A DNA stretch of 30,975 nucleotides from a virus, in IMG/VR virus record IMGVR_UViG_3300042504_002803, positions 1 to 30,975 of that record; one strand, given 5' to 3'. Within the stretch, counting starts at the first letter, position 1. Every line of letters starts with the position of its first letter. The translations under genes and the position numbers were made by a program. Shown piece by piece: positions 8,699-16,323 of the stretch. The notes below the pieces were generated by a model, which saw nothing but the letters and a program-made list of their open reading frames with translations, had not been told where the DNA came from and ran no database searches.

Positions 8699-11600
8699 TG
8701 TCAGGATCAGCAGGTGGGAACAGAATACCTAGAGCAGTAGTAGAAAAAACTGTTCAAGATTATATAGACAAAATTCTATCCAAATTCCCAGGCTTTAAAA
8801 AAGCTAAAATAACAGGTTCATATAATGCTGGAGTTAAACAAGATTTTGGAGATATTGATTTAATAGTTCAATTAGAGGGTACAGATAAAAAATTAATTAA
8901 ACAAGATTTAGCTAAATATTTTGCTACTTTTCCTGATTCAGTTATAGTACCATTTAAAAGTGATAAATATAAAGGTAAAAAATCACTTAGTAGTGGTGAA
9001 TTAGTAACTATATTATATCCAATAATTAATACATCTGATCAATTTGTTCAAATAGATAACATTGTTTCTATTAGTGAAGAAGAATTAACCTTTAAAAACT
9101 CATTCCTAGACTACCCAGCTGAAATACAAGGTTTACTTTTAGGTTTAGCTAAAATAATTTGTTTAGAAGAAAATCCAAAAGATATATTTAAACGATTAGG
9201 TATTACCAATGTTCCTGAACTTGAACCTAATCAAGAATATGAATTTAATTTATCTGGAGCAGGCTTAACATTACGTATAGTAACATTAGATAATTTTAAA
9301 GAAATAGATAGAACTGATGTATGGAAATCATCGGATTGGAATACTGTTAAAAAATTATTTATTAATTATAATATTAATACTGATTTTGAAACATTATTAA
9401 AAGATTTATCTACTAATTTGAAAAATCCACGTTCTAAAAATCGTGTTAAAGGCTTATTTAAATCTATGGTATCTGTTAAAAGTGGAGAAAAAAATACTCC
9501 AAAAGGAGATAATAAAGAAAAAGCATTACAAGCAGTAGATAAATTATTAGAAAACAATTATATTAAAAATTTAGGAGAATATTTAGTAGCTTCTTTACTT
9601 CCTGAAGAATTTATTAATTCTCTCCCTAAACAAACTATAGCTTTATACCCAGGTAAATTTAAACCACCACATAAAGGACATTTAGAAGCTGTAAAATATG
9701 CATTACAAAAAGCTGATAAAGTTATAATTATAATCTCCCCAAAATCCTTTGAAGAATATAATGATGAACAATCAAAACAAATTTGGGAATTATATGAAAA
9801 AACATTAGGCTCAGATGCTTCTAAAGTTGAAATAAAAATTTCAAAAGATCCTTCACCAATTAAAACAGCATATGAAATTATAGAAAATGATCCTGTAAAC
9901 AATTACATGGCATTATATGGTAAAGGAGAATCAAATAGATGGAAATCTTTAAATAATAAAGAAAAATACCCAAATGCTGAACCTTTAGATTTAGGTAGTA
10001 TTGAAAATAAAAATATAGAAGGAACTTCTGAAGTTATTAGTTCTACTAATTTAAGACAAGCTATTAAAGATGGTGATAAAGATCGTATAAAAACCTTTTT
10101 ACCATATGGAGTAGATATAGATCAATTTTTAGAGATAATAAATAAAAAACCCGAAGATAAAAATATTCAAGAAAAAATATTATCTTATGAATTAGATGAT
10201 ATTGATTATTATGCTGATCAAAAATTATCTCCTTTAGATGTAAAATTTAGTAATCATTTTTTTGATAGAGTAAATGACCCTAGAAACAAAAAAGATATAA
10301 CCGATATTGAATTAATAGCATTTTTTGATAGATTATCAAAATATAAAAATAAACTCATAGATTTTCTAAATAAATATAAAGAAGTATTAACCACAGATAG
10401 TAAATCAAATATTAATATCCCATTTGTAAAACAAGCTAATAATATTATAGCTAAAACAGTAATGAGGAAATCTAATTTTGCAACTAATGATGTAAAATTA
10501 ATATTTGAACAAATAAATAAAATTAATGAAAACAATAATAATTTAGAAAAAAAATGGATACTTGATTTACCTAAATATAATCAATCTCAAACTTTAAGTT
10601 CACAGTTATTTACTCAATTATACGAATTAAAAATAAATGAGATATCTCTTAATCCAAATAATGCTGTTGAAATATATGGTGATATAGATAATGGAGATTT
10701 TACTGTAGGAGAATATGATTATAATTATAGAATAATAAAATTAGATAAAAATCCATATAATAGTGATTCATATTATAATATTGATTTTCATGAAATAGGA
10801 AATACAAATCCGAATCCTTCTTTACCAACAAAAAATGCTAAAGGAAATTATATAAAAATATTATCAACAATTTATAAAATTATACTAGATTTTACTCAAG
10901 AAAAAAAACCAGAATACATAGGAATATCAAGTTTAGATGAAAGTGGATATGGAAATATCTATAATAATTTAACTAAAACTAATAAAATTCCTGGGTATTC
11001 TAGAAAAGATGCAGGTTTACAATTTAAAACTAAAGATGGAAAATCTGGAAAAGTTATAGTTTTAAAGAAAAATAATAATTTAAACGAAAAAAATATAAAT
11101 GAGGTAGGTGAAGGAACATCTCAACCATATGAAACATTTTCTAGGTACTCTAATAATGAAAAATTCCTAAAATTCTCTACAGATTCAGGAATTGATTATG
11201 AAATATCTTTATTTCCTATAAATAAATTTCTTCAAGTAGATTTTCATTTAGATACTTTTAGTGATGATATTTACCAAGAAACAAATAAAGGAGAATTATT
11301 TAGAATAATGTCTACTGTTATAAAAGAAGTAAAAGAATTTTTAAAAGAAAATAAAGATTTAGAAATATTAGGAATAAGATATGTTCCTCAAGAAAAATCT
11401 AAAAATAAAGGTGCATTTTTATCTTCAAATCAAAGAAATAAATTTTATAAAGCTTTTATATCTAAAATAGTTCCTGGAACTACTTATGTTGAACAAGGAG
11501 GAGTAGTATTTGCAATTTTTCCAAAAAAAGAAAATATTCAAGAAAATACTATAAAAAATCAAGCTTTATATATAAATAAATTAGTAAATTATTGTTGTGA

Positions 11601-11916
11601 TGTTTTACATTTAAAAGAACGTCCAAAAATAGTATTAATAAATAATAATGATTATTCTCAAAAACATAAAAGTTTTGGAGGATATATTCCCGGAGAAAAA
11701 AAGATTTTTGTAGTATTAAAAGGAAGAAATTTAAGTGATATATGTAGAAGTCTTAGTCATGAAATGAAACATTTTGAGCAAGATTTAAAAGGAGTATTAA
11801 CTCCTGAATCTGGACAAGATGGATCTGAACATGAAAATGAAGCAAATAGTTTTAGTGGAAAAATAATGAGAGAATTTAACAGAAAATATCCCGAAATATT
11901 ATCAATAAGTTTATGA
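8698..11916 (+). CDS. Multidomain protein: nucleotidyltransferase, NMNAT-like domain, duplicated unknown domain and HExxH metallopeptidase (1072 aa)
   Basis: Five or six modules. Residues 1-300 form a polymerase-beta-type nucleotidyltransferase (GSYNAG 40-45, GDIDL 51-55, third acid D120). Residues 311-480 form a cytidylyltransferase-fold domain of NMNAT type, with YPGKFKPPHKGH at 317-328 carrying the HxGH motif and ISSTNLR at 447-453. Residues 500-604 are an unassigned domain (HFFDRVND, TVMRK). Residues about 650-790 and 803-943 look like two copies of one domain, each with RI(L/M)ST followed by a helix. Residues 950-1072 carry HEMKH at 1021-1025 and an EHENEAN segment at 1044-1050, resembling ImmA/IrrE-type zinc peptidases. 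All six (I/L)-(N/Q)-E triplets (ending at 492, 611, 648, 797, 802, 949) fall between modules, which suggests a processed polyprotein. The NMNAT and peptidase calls rest on motifs only. Confidence 0.7.
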   Translation: MSGSAGGNRIPRAVVEKTVQDYIDKILSKFPGFKKAKITGSYNAGVKQDFGDIDLIVQLEGTDKKLIKQDLAKYFATFPDSVIVPFKSDKYKGKKSLSSGELVTILYPIINTSDQFVQIDNIVSISEEELTFKNSFLDYPAEIQGLLLGLAKIICLEENPKDIFKRLGITNVPELEPNQEYEFNLSGAGLTLRIVTLDNFKEIDRTDVWKSSDWNTVKKLFINYNINTDFETLLKDLSTNLKNPRSKNRVKGLFKSMVSVKSGEKNTPKGDNKEKALQAVDKLLENNYIKNLGEYLVASLLPEEFINSLPKQTIALYPGKFKPPHKGHLEAVKYALQKADKVIIIISPKSFEEYNDEQSKQIWELYEKTLGSDASKVEIKISKDPSPIKTAYEIIENDPVNNYMALYGKGESNRWKSLNNKEKYPNAEPLDLGSIENKNIEGTSEVISSTNLRQAIKDGDKDRIKTFLPYGVDIDQFLEIINKKPEDKNIQEKILSYELDDIDYYADQKLSPLDVKFSNHFFDRVNDPRNKKDITDIELIAFFDRLSKYKNKLIDFLNKYKEVLTTDSKSNINIPFVKQANNIIAKTVMRKSNFATNDVKLIFEQINKINENNNNLEKKWILDLPKYNQSQTLSSQLFTQLYELKINEISLNPNNAVEIYGDIDNGDFTVGEYDYNYRIIKLDKNPYNSDSYYNIDFHEIGNTNPNPSLPTKNAKGNYIKILSTIYKIILDFTQEKKPEYIGISSLDESGYGNIYNNLTKTNKIPGYSRKDAGLQFKTKDGKSGKVIVLKKNNNLNEKNINEVGEGTSQPYETFSRYSNNEKFLKFSTDSGIDYEISLFPINKFLQVDFHLDTFSDDIYQETNKGELFRIMSTVIKEVKEFLKENKDLEILGIRYVPQEKSKNKGAFLSSNQRNKFYKAFISKIVPGTTYVEQGGVVFAIFPKKENIQENTIKNQALYINKLVNYCCDVLHLKERPKIVLINNNDYSQKHKSFGGYIPGEKKIFVVLKGRNLSDICRSLSHEMKHFEQDLKGVLTPESGQDGSEHENEANSFSGKIMREFNRKYPEILSISL

Positions 11917-12428
11917 AACTTAAAGAAATTTATAATTCAATAAAATATACCATATACGAAGATTTGGATGGTTGTCTTGCAGATTTCGATAAAAGATATT
12001 TTGAAATAACAGGTGTTTCAACACATCATGCCGATGCTCAAGGTAAAAATGAGTTTTGGGAAATTTTAAAAGATGGATTGAAAAATAAAAAGATGACCGA
12101 ACAACAATTTTGGGAAACAATAGAATGGATGCCTGATGGTAGAGAATTATGGAGTTATATAAAAAAATATAAACCTATAATTTTAACCGCTCCATCAAGA
12201 AATAAAGAATCAATAATAGGTAAAAATGAGTGGGTTAAAAAACATTTAGGTTATGTTCCTATAATATTTAGATCTGCTAAACAAAAACATTTAGAAGCGG
12301 GTGAAAATAAAATATTAATAGATGATAGAGCCGATACTATAGAAAGATGGATTAATACTGGAGGTATTGGAATACATCATACTAGTACTGATAATACTAT
12401 AAAAAAACTTAAAGAATTAGGATTATGA
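11913..12428 (+). CDS. HAD-family 5'(3')-deoxyribonucleotidase-like phosphatase (171 aa)
   Basis: The HAD motifs are in order: DLDG (D17 nucleophile, D19 acid/base), T92 in ILTAPS (motif II), a Lys-rich SAKQKH at about 121-126 (motif III), and ILIDDR (D137, D138, motif IV). The short length and DLDGCLADFD signature fit the deoxyribonucleotidase branch, which removes phosphate from nucleoside monophosphates and could tune nucleotide pools during infection. It starts in a four-base overlap with the 1072-residue gene and itself overlaps the next gene (ATGA). The first 15 residues look like the leaders elsewhere in the block, but the I-Y-E here abuts the catalytic DLDG, so cleavage there is unlikely. 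Confidence 0.75.
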   Translation: MKLKEIYNSIKYTIYEDLDGCLADFDKRYFEITGVSTHHADAQGKNEFWEILKDGLKNKKMTEQQFWETIEWMPDGRELWSYIKKYKPIILTAPSRNKESIIGKNEWVKKHLGYVPIIFRSAKQKHLEAGENKILIDDRADTIERWINTGGIGIHHTSTDNTIKKLKELGL

Positions 12429-12997
12429 AAGATAATATTTTAAAAAAGGAATTTTCTAAGAAAGATGTTCAACGTATTAGAAATTTAGTTACTAAAAAAC
12501 ACAACGATAAAACAACAATTGGAATTGGATATAATCCTGAAAAAGAAGATCATGTTGAAGGAGATATATGGGTTGAAAATGGAAAAAAATGGACTATTAA
12601 AGATGGAATAAAACAAAATATAACTAAATTAGATAAAATTAAAGAATTATCTTTAGTACCACTGTTTTGTCCTTCATGTTCAAATATAATGAATCATAGA
12701 AATGACAAGGTAATATATAATAATCATAAAAAATGTTTCAATTGTATGGTTGAATATGAAACAGAGTTAAGAAAATTAGGATTGTGGGAGGAATATGAGA
12801 AAAAAATACATAATGAAGGAATAGATAATTTTATTAATGATTTTCAAATGTGGGTTGAAGAAAGTATAAAAGATAATAATCAATCATATGTAACAGAACA
12901 AGGAGATATTGAAAAATGGGATAGTAATTTAAATATAGATAAAATAAACCAAAATATGGAAGAATCTATAAAATATCTCAAAAATTTAAAAAAATAA
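12425..12997 (+). CDS. Zinc-ribbon protein of unknown function (190 aa)
   Basis: Two CxxC pairs, FCPSC (C82, C85) and CFNC (C104, C107), 18 residues apart, form a likely zinc ribbon. They are flanked by charged, Lys/Glu-rich helices, and the Trp-containing C-terminal helix EDxxW-like segments (WEEYEKK, MWVEESI) suggest a protein-binding surface. The N-terminal third contains EKEDHVEGDIWVENGKKW, a compact beta segment. No enzyme motif is present. It overlaps the HAD gene by four bases, so the two are probably co-translated. Proteins with this arrangement are familiar to me from T4-like marine phages but have no assigned role. Confidence 0.65.
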   Translation: MKDNILKKEFSKKDVQRIRNLVTKKHNDKTTIGIGYNPEKEDHVEGDIWVENGKKWTIKDGIKQNITKLDKIKELSLVPLFCPSCSNIMNHRNDKVIYNNHKKCFNCMVEYETELRKLGLWEEYEKKIHNEGIDNFINDFQMWVEESIKDNNQSYVTEQGDIEKWDSNLNIDKINQNMEESIKYLKNLKK

Positions 12998-13001
12998 TAT
13001 G

Positions 13002-13017
13002 TATTTATATATAAATA
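13002..13017. promoter_or_regulatory. Perfect 16-bp palindrome containing TATAAATA
   Basis: TATTTATATATAAATA reads the same on both strands and includes TATAAATA, the T4 late promoter consensus, at 13010-13017. It lies 22 bases before the GTG of the GAF-like gene, in a 42-base gap. It could be a promoter on either strand or a binding site for a dimeric protein. Extreme AT content makes short palindromes less surprising. Confidence 0.4.
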
Positions 13018-13039
13018 GTTAATATATAATTCTTTAATA

Positions 13040-13657
13040 GTGGAATCACTCATAATTACTGCAATAATAACCGGAATTTTAGGTCCTATAATAGTTATAA
13101 TTGTAAAGAATAAATTAGCTAAACAAAAACCAAAATCCGATCCACTTATTGAGGTTATGGAATTTAATAAGCTAATAGATCAACAATTAGATATTCTTTT
13201 AAAAGAATTACACTGTGATAGAACATGGATAATTCAGTTCCACAATGGTGGTAATTTATATCCAACGGGAAAATCAATTCAAAAATTCTCTATATTTTAT
13301 GAACATTTAACCCCAAACACTCCCAGTATTAAAGATACCCTTCACAACATTCCAGTATCATTATTTAGTAAATCACTTTCTAAATTATATGAAGATGGTG
13401 AAATATTAATAAATGATTATGATGAAAACAAACATCAAGGATTAGAAATATATAATAATGATTTAAATACAAAATCGTATTATATGTTTGCGTTATTTGA
13501 TTTAAATGATAATTTTATAGGAATATTAGGTGTAGAATATATTAAGAAAAAAACAAAAATATCTGAAGATAGTTTAGAATTTATAAAACATAAAACATCT
13601 TCATTAGGAACCCTTTTTAATTCATATTTATATACAAATAATACATTAAAAAAATGA
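13040..13657 (+). CDS. Membrane-anchored GAF-like domain protein (205 aa)
   Basis: Starts at GTG (read as Met). Residues 4-23 form one hydrophobic helix (IITAIITGILGPIIVIIV) followed by a basic stop-transfer stretch, giving a single N-terminal anchor with a cytoplasmic C-terminal domain. Residues about 45-195 have a GAF/PAS-like sequence order: a long helix, WIIQFHNGG, a variable loop, ALFDLNDNFIGILGVEY, and a C-terminal helix. GAF domains bind small ligands or mediate signalling; no effector domain is attached here. It ends in ATGA with the next gene. A phage-encoded inner-membrane sensor or lysis/exclusion factor is possible; the fold call is moderate. Confidence 0.55.
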   Translation: MESLIITAIITGILGPIIVIIVKNKLAKQKPKSDPLIEVMEFNKLIDQQLDILLKELHCDRTWIIQFHNGGNLYPTGKSIQKFSIFYEHLTPNTPSIKDTLHNIPVSLFSKSLSKLYEDGEILINDYDENKHQGLEIYNNDLNTKSYYMFALFDLNDNFIGILGVEYIKKKTKISEDSLEFIKHKTSSLGTLFNSYLYTNNTLKK

Positions 13658-13941
13658 AAAAATCAGAATTTAAATATTTTATTAAAGAAAATATTAAAAA
13701 AATTGTTAGAGAAGCAAAAAACGAAGAAACTGAAACTGAAGAAGATTTAAACATAGACACACCTTCAGGTGAAGAAAATATCGATATATCATCTGAAACT
13801 GATGGTGGAGATGTAGCAGTTGAAATGGATAATGCTTTAGATGCTGCTATAAAAGTAGCTAATTCATATGGAGATCCTAAATTATCTACTTTATTAGATA
13901 ATGCTAAAATTTATTTAGCTAGAACTTTAGCTAGAAAATAA
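13654..13941 (+). CDS. Small acidic protein with capsid-targeting-like leader (95 aa)
   Basis: Begins MKKSEFKYFIKE, with I-K-E at residues 10-12 and a second hydrophobic-x-E (V-R-E) shortly after. The middle (residues 23-58) is strongly acidic and Thr/Ser/Asp-rich, probably disordered. The C-terminal 35 residues form a helix ending in KIYLARTLARK. Short acidic proteins behind an (I/L)-x-E leader are typical of T4 prohead core and internal proteins, which is the basis for the suggested role. It overlaps the GAF-like gene by four bases. Removal of the leader by a prohead protease is inferred. Confidence 0.6.
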   Translation: MKKSEFKYFIKENIKKIVREAKNEETETEEDLNIDTPSGEENIDISSETDGGDVAVEMDNALDAAIKVANSYGDPKLSTLLDNAKIYLARTLARK

Positions 13942-13949
13942 TATAAAAT

Positions 13950-14420
13950 ATGACCAAAGAGGAATTTATTAACCAAATAAAACAGGCGGTTGGAAGTATT
14001 TACTCTAATGGAAAGTTTACTTATCAAAAAAGTGAAAAAGATTTCTATAAAGAAGAAGAACCTAAAGAAAAAATTTATTTTCTTGCTAAATTTCCAAATT
14101 TAAAAAGTATAATAATTAGTCTTTTAACCCCGTCTTACTCAGATTTTATAGAAGATATACATTGGGTATCACCAAAACCTACTACTTTTAAAGTAGTATT
14201 ACATAATGGTCAATTTTTTTATCTTAAATATACAAACAAATCATGGATTGCTCAGGTAGAAGGTAAAAATTATTATTTAAGTAATGTATCTAATGAACAA
14301 CAAGCTACAGAATCTATATCTCGTATATTAAGATACCCATCATCCGGTCTTACAAAAACAACTGAAACTCCTTCAGAAAAAGAAACCCCACCAGAGACAC
14401 CTCCCACAGAAGAAAAATAA
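13950..14420 (+). CDS. Unknown protein with Pro/Glu/Thr tail (156 aa)
   Basis: Unrecognised. Residues 1-20 form an amphipathic helix (MTKEEFINQIKQAVGSIYS). Residues 40-120 are a mixed alpha/beta region with several beta strands (TFKVVLHNGQFFYLKY, KSWIAQVEGKNYYL). Residues 132-156 are a low-complexity Pro/Glu/Thr tail, likely flexible. The N-terminal helix resembles the leaders of neighbouring proteins but lacks an (I/L)-x-E site, so it is not counted among them. It sits eight bases after the acidic protein and one base before the Cys-cluster protein. Confidence 0.55.
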   Translation: MTKEEFINQIKQAVGSIYSNGKFTYQKSEKDFYKEEEPKEKIYFLAKFPNLKSIIISLLTPSYSDFIEDIHWVSPKPTTFKVVLHNGQFFYLKYTNKSWIAQVEGKNYYLSNVSNEQQATESISRILRYPSSGLTKTTETPSEKETPPETPPTEEK

Positions 14421-14421
14421 A

Positions 14422-14646
14422 ATGAAATTAAAAGAATTAAAACAGCTTATAAAAGAAATACATAATTCACAAAACAAATGTGGTTGTGGGTGTAATAAAT
14501 GCGCTATAAAAAGTGATTCTGATTTAATCAATAATTTTGTTGGTGAACAAAGACAATCGATACTAAAAAATAAAAATGCGCCTATAAATAAAAATATTAA
14601 TGAGGTATTATCTCATAATATAAAACAATATAAAAAAGAACAATAA
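14422..14646 (+). CDS. Tiny Cys-cluster protein with capsid-targeting-like leader (74 aa)
   Basis: Leader MKLKELKQLIKE (I-K-E at 10-12) is followed by a compact cysteine cluster CGCGCNKC at residues 20-27, four Cys in eight residues, which could bind a metal ion or cluster. The rest is basic and probably unstructured, with a second site-like I-N-E at 59-61. The leader is almost the same as that of the 351-residue protein at 19376 (MKISQLKQLIKE). Function is unknown; packaging with the other leader-bearing proteins is inferred. It starts one base after the preceding stop. Confidence 0.6.
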   Translation: MKLKELKQLIKEIHNSQNKCGCGCNKCAIKSDSDLINNFVGEQRQSILKNKNAPINKNINEVLSHNIKQYKKEQ

Positions 14647-14657
14647 ATAAAATAGTC

Positions 14658-15725
14658 ATGGATGTATTGGATTTATTTTTTAAAAAATATTCATATAAGT
14701 TTCCCAAAGGATATCCTGACATGAATGATGAACAGGATGTTAAAATTTTAAATAGTTTATTAGAAAGAATAGGTATTAGTTTGGATGAAAAAGAAAAACC
14801 AGAACCAAAAGATTATGATAGTGAAATTTTAAATTTATTAACAACTTTATCTGATGAAGAAGCTAAAAAGAAAGTAATTAAATATTTAGAAAAAATAAAT
14901 AAAAAGGAAGATAAAGAAGATAATAAAATAGAAGACAATTTAGAGAAAGAATTAAAATTAAAAGAATTTAATAAAGAAACAATAGAATATATTTTATTAT
15001 TAACCTCAAAATACAAAACCACAGAAGAATTAGAAGAATATTTAAAATCTAATAATTTATTATCATTAAATGATTTAGGTAAAAGTGGAAATTTATATAA
15101 TATAATAAAAACTAAAACTGATTTTCCTGAAAACTTTATTAAACGAATATTAACTTATACTCCTGTTGAAAAGGGTAAAGGGTTAGGGGTTGGTGAAATT
15201 GCTTTAGCATTATTTTTTAATGCTACAAAACAAAAAATAGGAGACATTCAAATAGATAACAAAACAATTGAACTTAAAGGATCTGGTGCTAGATTCCCAG
15301 GAACGGGAATGAAAAGATCGGGAGATATTAGTTTATTATACCAAGATTTTGCTAACAAGTATTCTAATGTAAAACTTGAACCTAAAAATTCTTCTCTTGT
15401 ATTTTATATAAGTAAAATTTTCAAACAGAATCCAGATAGTTTAAATTTTATCAATGATGAGTTAAATAAACTTTACCCAAATACTGATAATATAAAATTA
15501 GATAAAGAAAATATATCTAATATTAAAAATATACTATATAAAAAATATATATCTAGTTATGTTAATTCACATAAAGAAAATGATTATTATATGATTATAT
15601 CAAGCAATACATTTAATTATAATTTATATACTCCTGATGAACTCATAGATAGTACTGAAAAAGGCAATATACATTTTATGAGTAATATAGTATTATCAAC
15701 ATCATATCCTCAATTGAAAATATAA
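14658..15725 (+). CDS. Probable PD-(D/E)XK nuclease with Lys/Glu-rich N-terminal arm (355 aa)
   Basis: Residues 45-110 are a highly charged Lys/Glu helical arm. The core after residue 165 has GLGVGE (E180), then GDIQID (D196), then IELKGSG (E205, K207), the spacing of an E...D...ExK active site of restriction-endonuclease-fold enzymes. The following ARFPGTG and SGDISLL look conserved. No transport or membrane feature is seen. It could be a structural or end-processing nuclease, or a defence-type enzyme aimed at host or rival DNA. The nuclease call rests on this motif alone. A 52-base gap with AATATTTATAAT-like elements follows it. Confidence 0.5.
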   Translation: MDVLDLFFKKYSYKFPKGYPDMNDEQDVKILNSLLERIGISLDEKEKPEPKDYDSEILNLLTTLSDEEAKKKVIKYLEKINKKEDKEDNKIEDNLEKELKLKEFNKETIEYILLLTSKYKTTEELEEYLKSNNLLSLNDLGKSGNLYNIIKTKTDFPENFIKRILTYTPVEKGKGLGVGEIALALFFNATKQKIGDIQIDNKTIELKGSGARFPGTGMKRSGDISLLYQDFANKYSNVKLEPKNSSLVFYISKIFKQNPDSLNFINDELNKLYPNTDNIKLDKENISNIKNILYKKYISSYVNSHKENDYYMIISSNTFNYNLYTPDELIDSTEKGNIHFMSNIVLSTSYPQLKI

Positions 15726-15754
15726 TATATTTATTAAAAAACAAATTAATTTAT

Positions 15755-15769
15755 ATATTTATAATAAAA
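15755..15769 (+). promoter_or_regulatory. Recurrent AATATTTATAAT-like element before the ferritin-like gene
   Basis: ATATTTATAATAAAA ends nine bases before the ATG at 15778. A second, weaker copy (AATATATTTATT) begins at 15724 in the same 52-base gap. The pairing of two copies in one gap is unusual in this window. Promoter function is inferred. Confidence 0.4.
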
Positions 15770-15777
15770 AACACAAA

Positions 15778-16323
15778 ATGAGCAATAAATTAAATAATAT
15801 TAATGAAATACAGATTGCACAACAATCTGAAATATTAATTCCTAAAACTTTAACCCCTGAAGTAACAAAAATGTTAATTGAAAGAATAGGGGATGAATAC
15901 ACAGCTCATTATTTTTATAGAAATGCTGCTAACTGGTGTGAAGATAAATCATATAAAAAAGCAGCTGCTTATTTTACAGGTGAAGCTGAAAGTGAATTAA
16001 CTCATGCTAAAAAAATACAGGATTATTTAACAGGATGGAATGTAATGCCTTTTGTACCTCCGGTAAAAATGGTACCTTCTTTTATAAATCTTATAGACAT
16101 TATAAATAAGGCATATGTGATGGAATATAATTTATTTTTATCATATAATAGTGATTCATCAATAGTATTCCCAACAGATTTAGCAACATTTGATTTTTTA
16201 CAAGAATTAAGACAAATCCAAACAACTTCTGTAAAAGAATATGCTGATTTATTAAATGCTGCTCAATTAGTTAATGTATCAAATAATTTTGAAGTATTGT
16301 ACTTTGAACAAACATATTTTTAA
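15778..16323 (+). CDS. Ferritin-like diiron protein (181 aa)
   Basis: The four-helix ferritin pattern is visible. Helix A has GDEYTAHYFY with E40 as first metal ligand; helix B has ESELTHAKK with E73 and H76 (ExxH); helix C has VMEYNLF with E116; helix D has LRQIQTTSVKEY with Q148. By alignment with bacterial ferritins the acidic ligand just before that Gln is replaced by I147, so the ferroxidase site may be incomplete or altered. Ferritins oxidise and store Fe(II) in 24-mer cages. The N-terminus is longer than usual and holds L-N-N-I-N-E at residues 5-10. Two promoter-like elements precede it, so it may be a separately driven gene. Confidence 0.7.
   Translation: MSNKLNNINEIQIAQQSEILIPKTLTPEVTKMLIERIGDEYTAHYFYRNAANWCEDKSYKKAAAYFTGEAESELTHAKKIQDYLTGWNVMPFVPPVKMVPSFINLIDIINKAYVMEYNLFLSYNSDSSIVFPTDLATFDFLQELRQIQTTSVKEYADLLNAAQLVNVSNNFEVLYFEQTYF

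Noticed and set aside
9366-10535. Minus-strand reading frames inside the 1072-residue gene
   Set aside because: They are shadows of a gene with clear domain motifs on the + strand, with low-complexity translations and no recognisable domains.
11913-11960. Capsid-targeting-like leader on the HAD phosphatase (MKLKEIYNSIKYTIYE)
   Set aside because: The I-Y-E lies directly before the catalytic DLDG, and removing it would damage the first strand of the fold, so it is probably coincidence.
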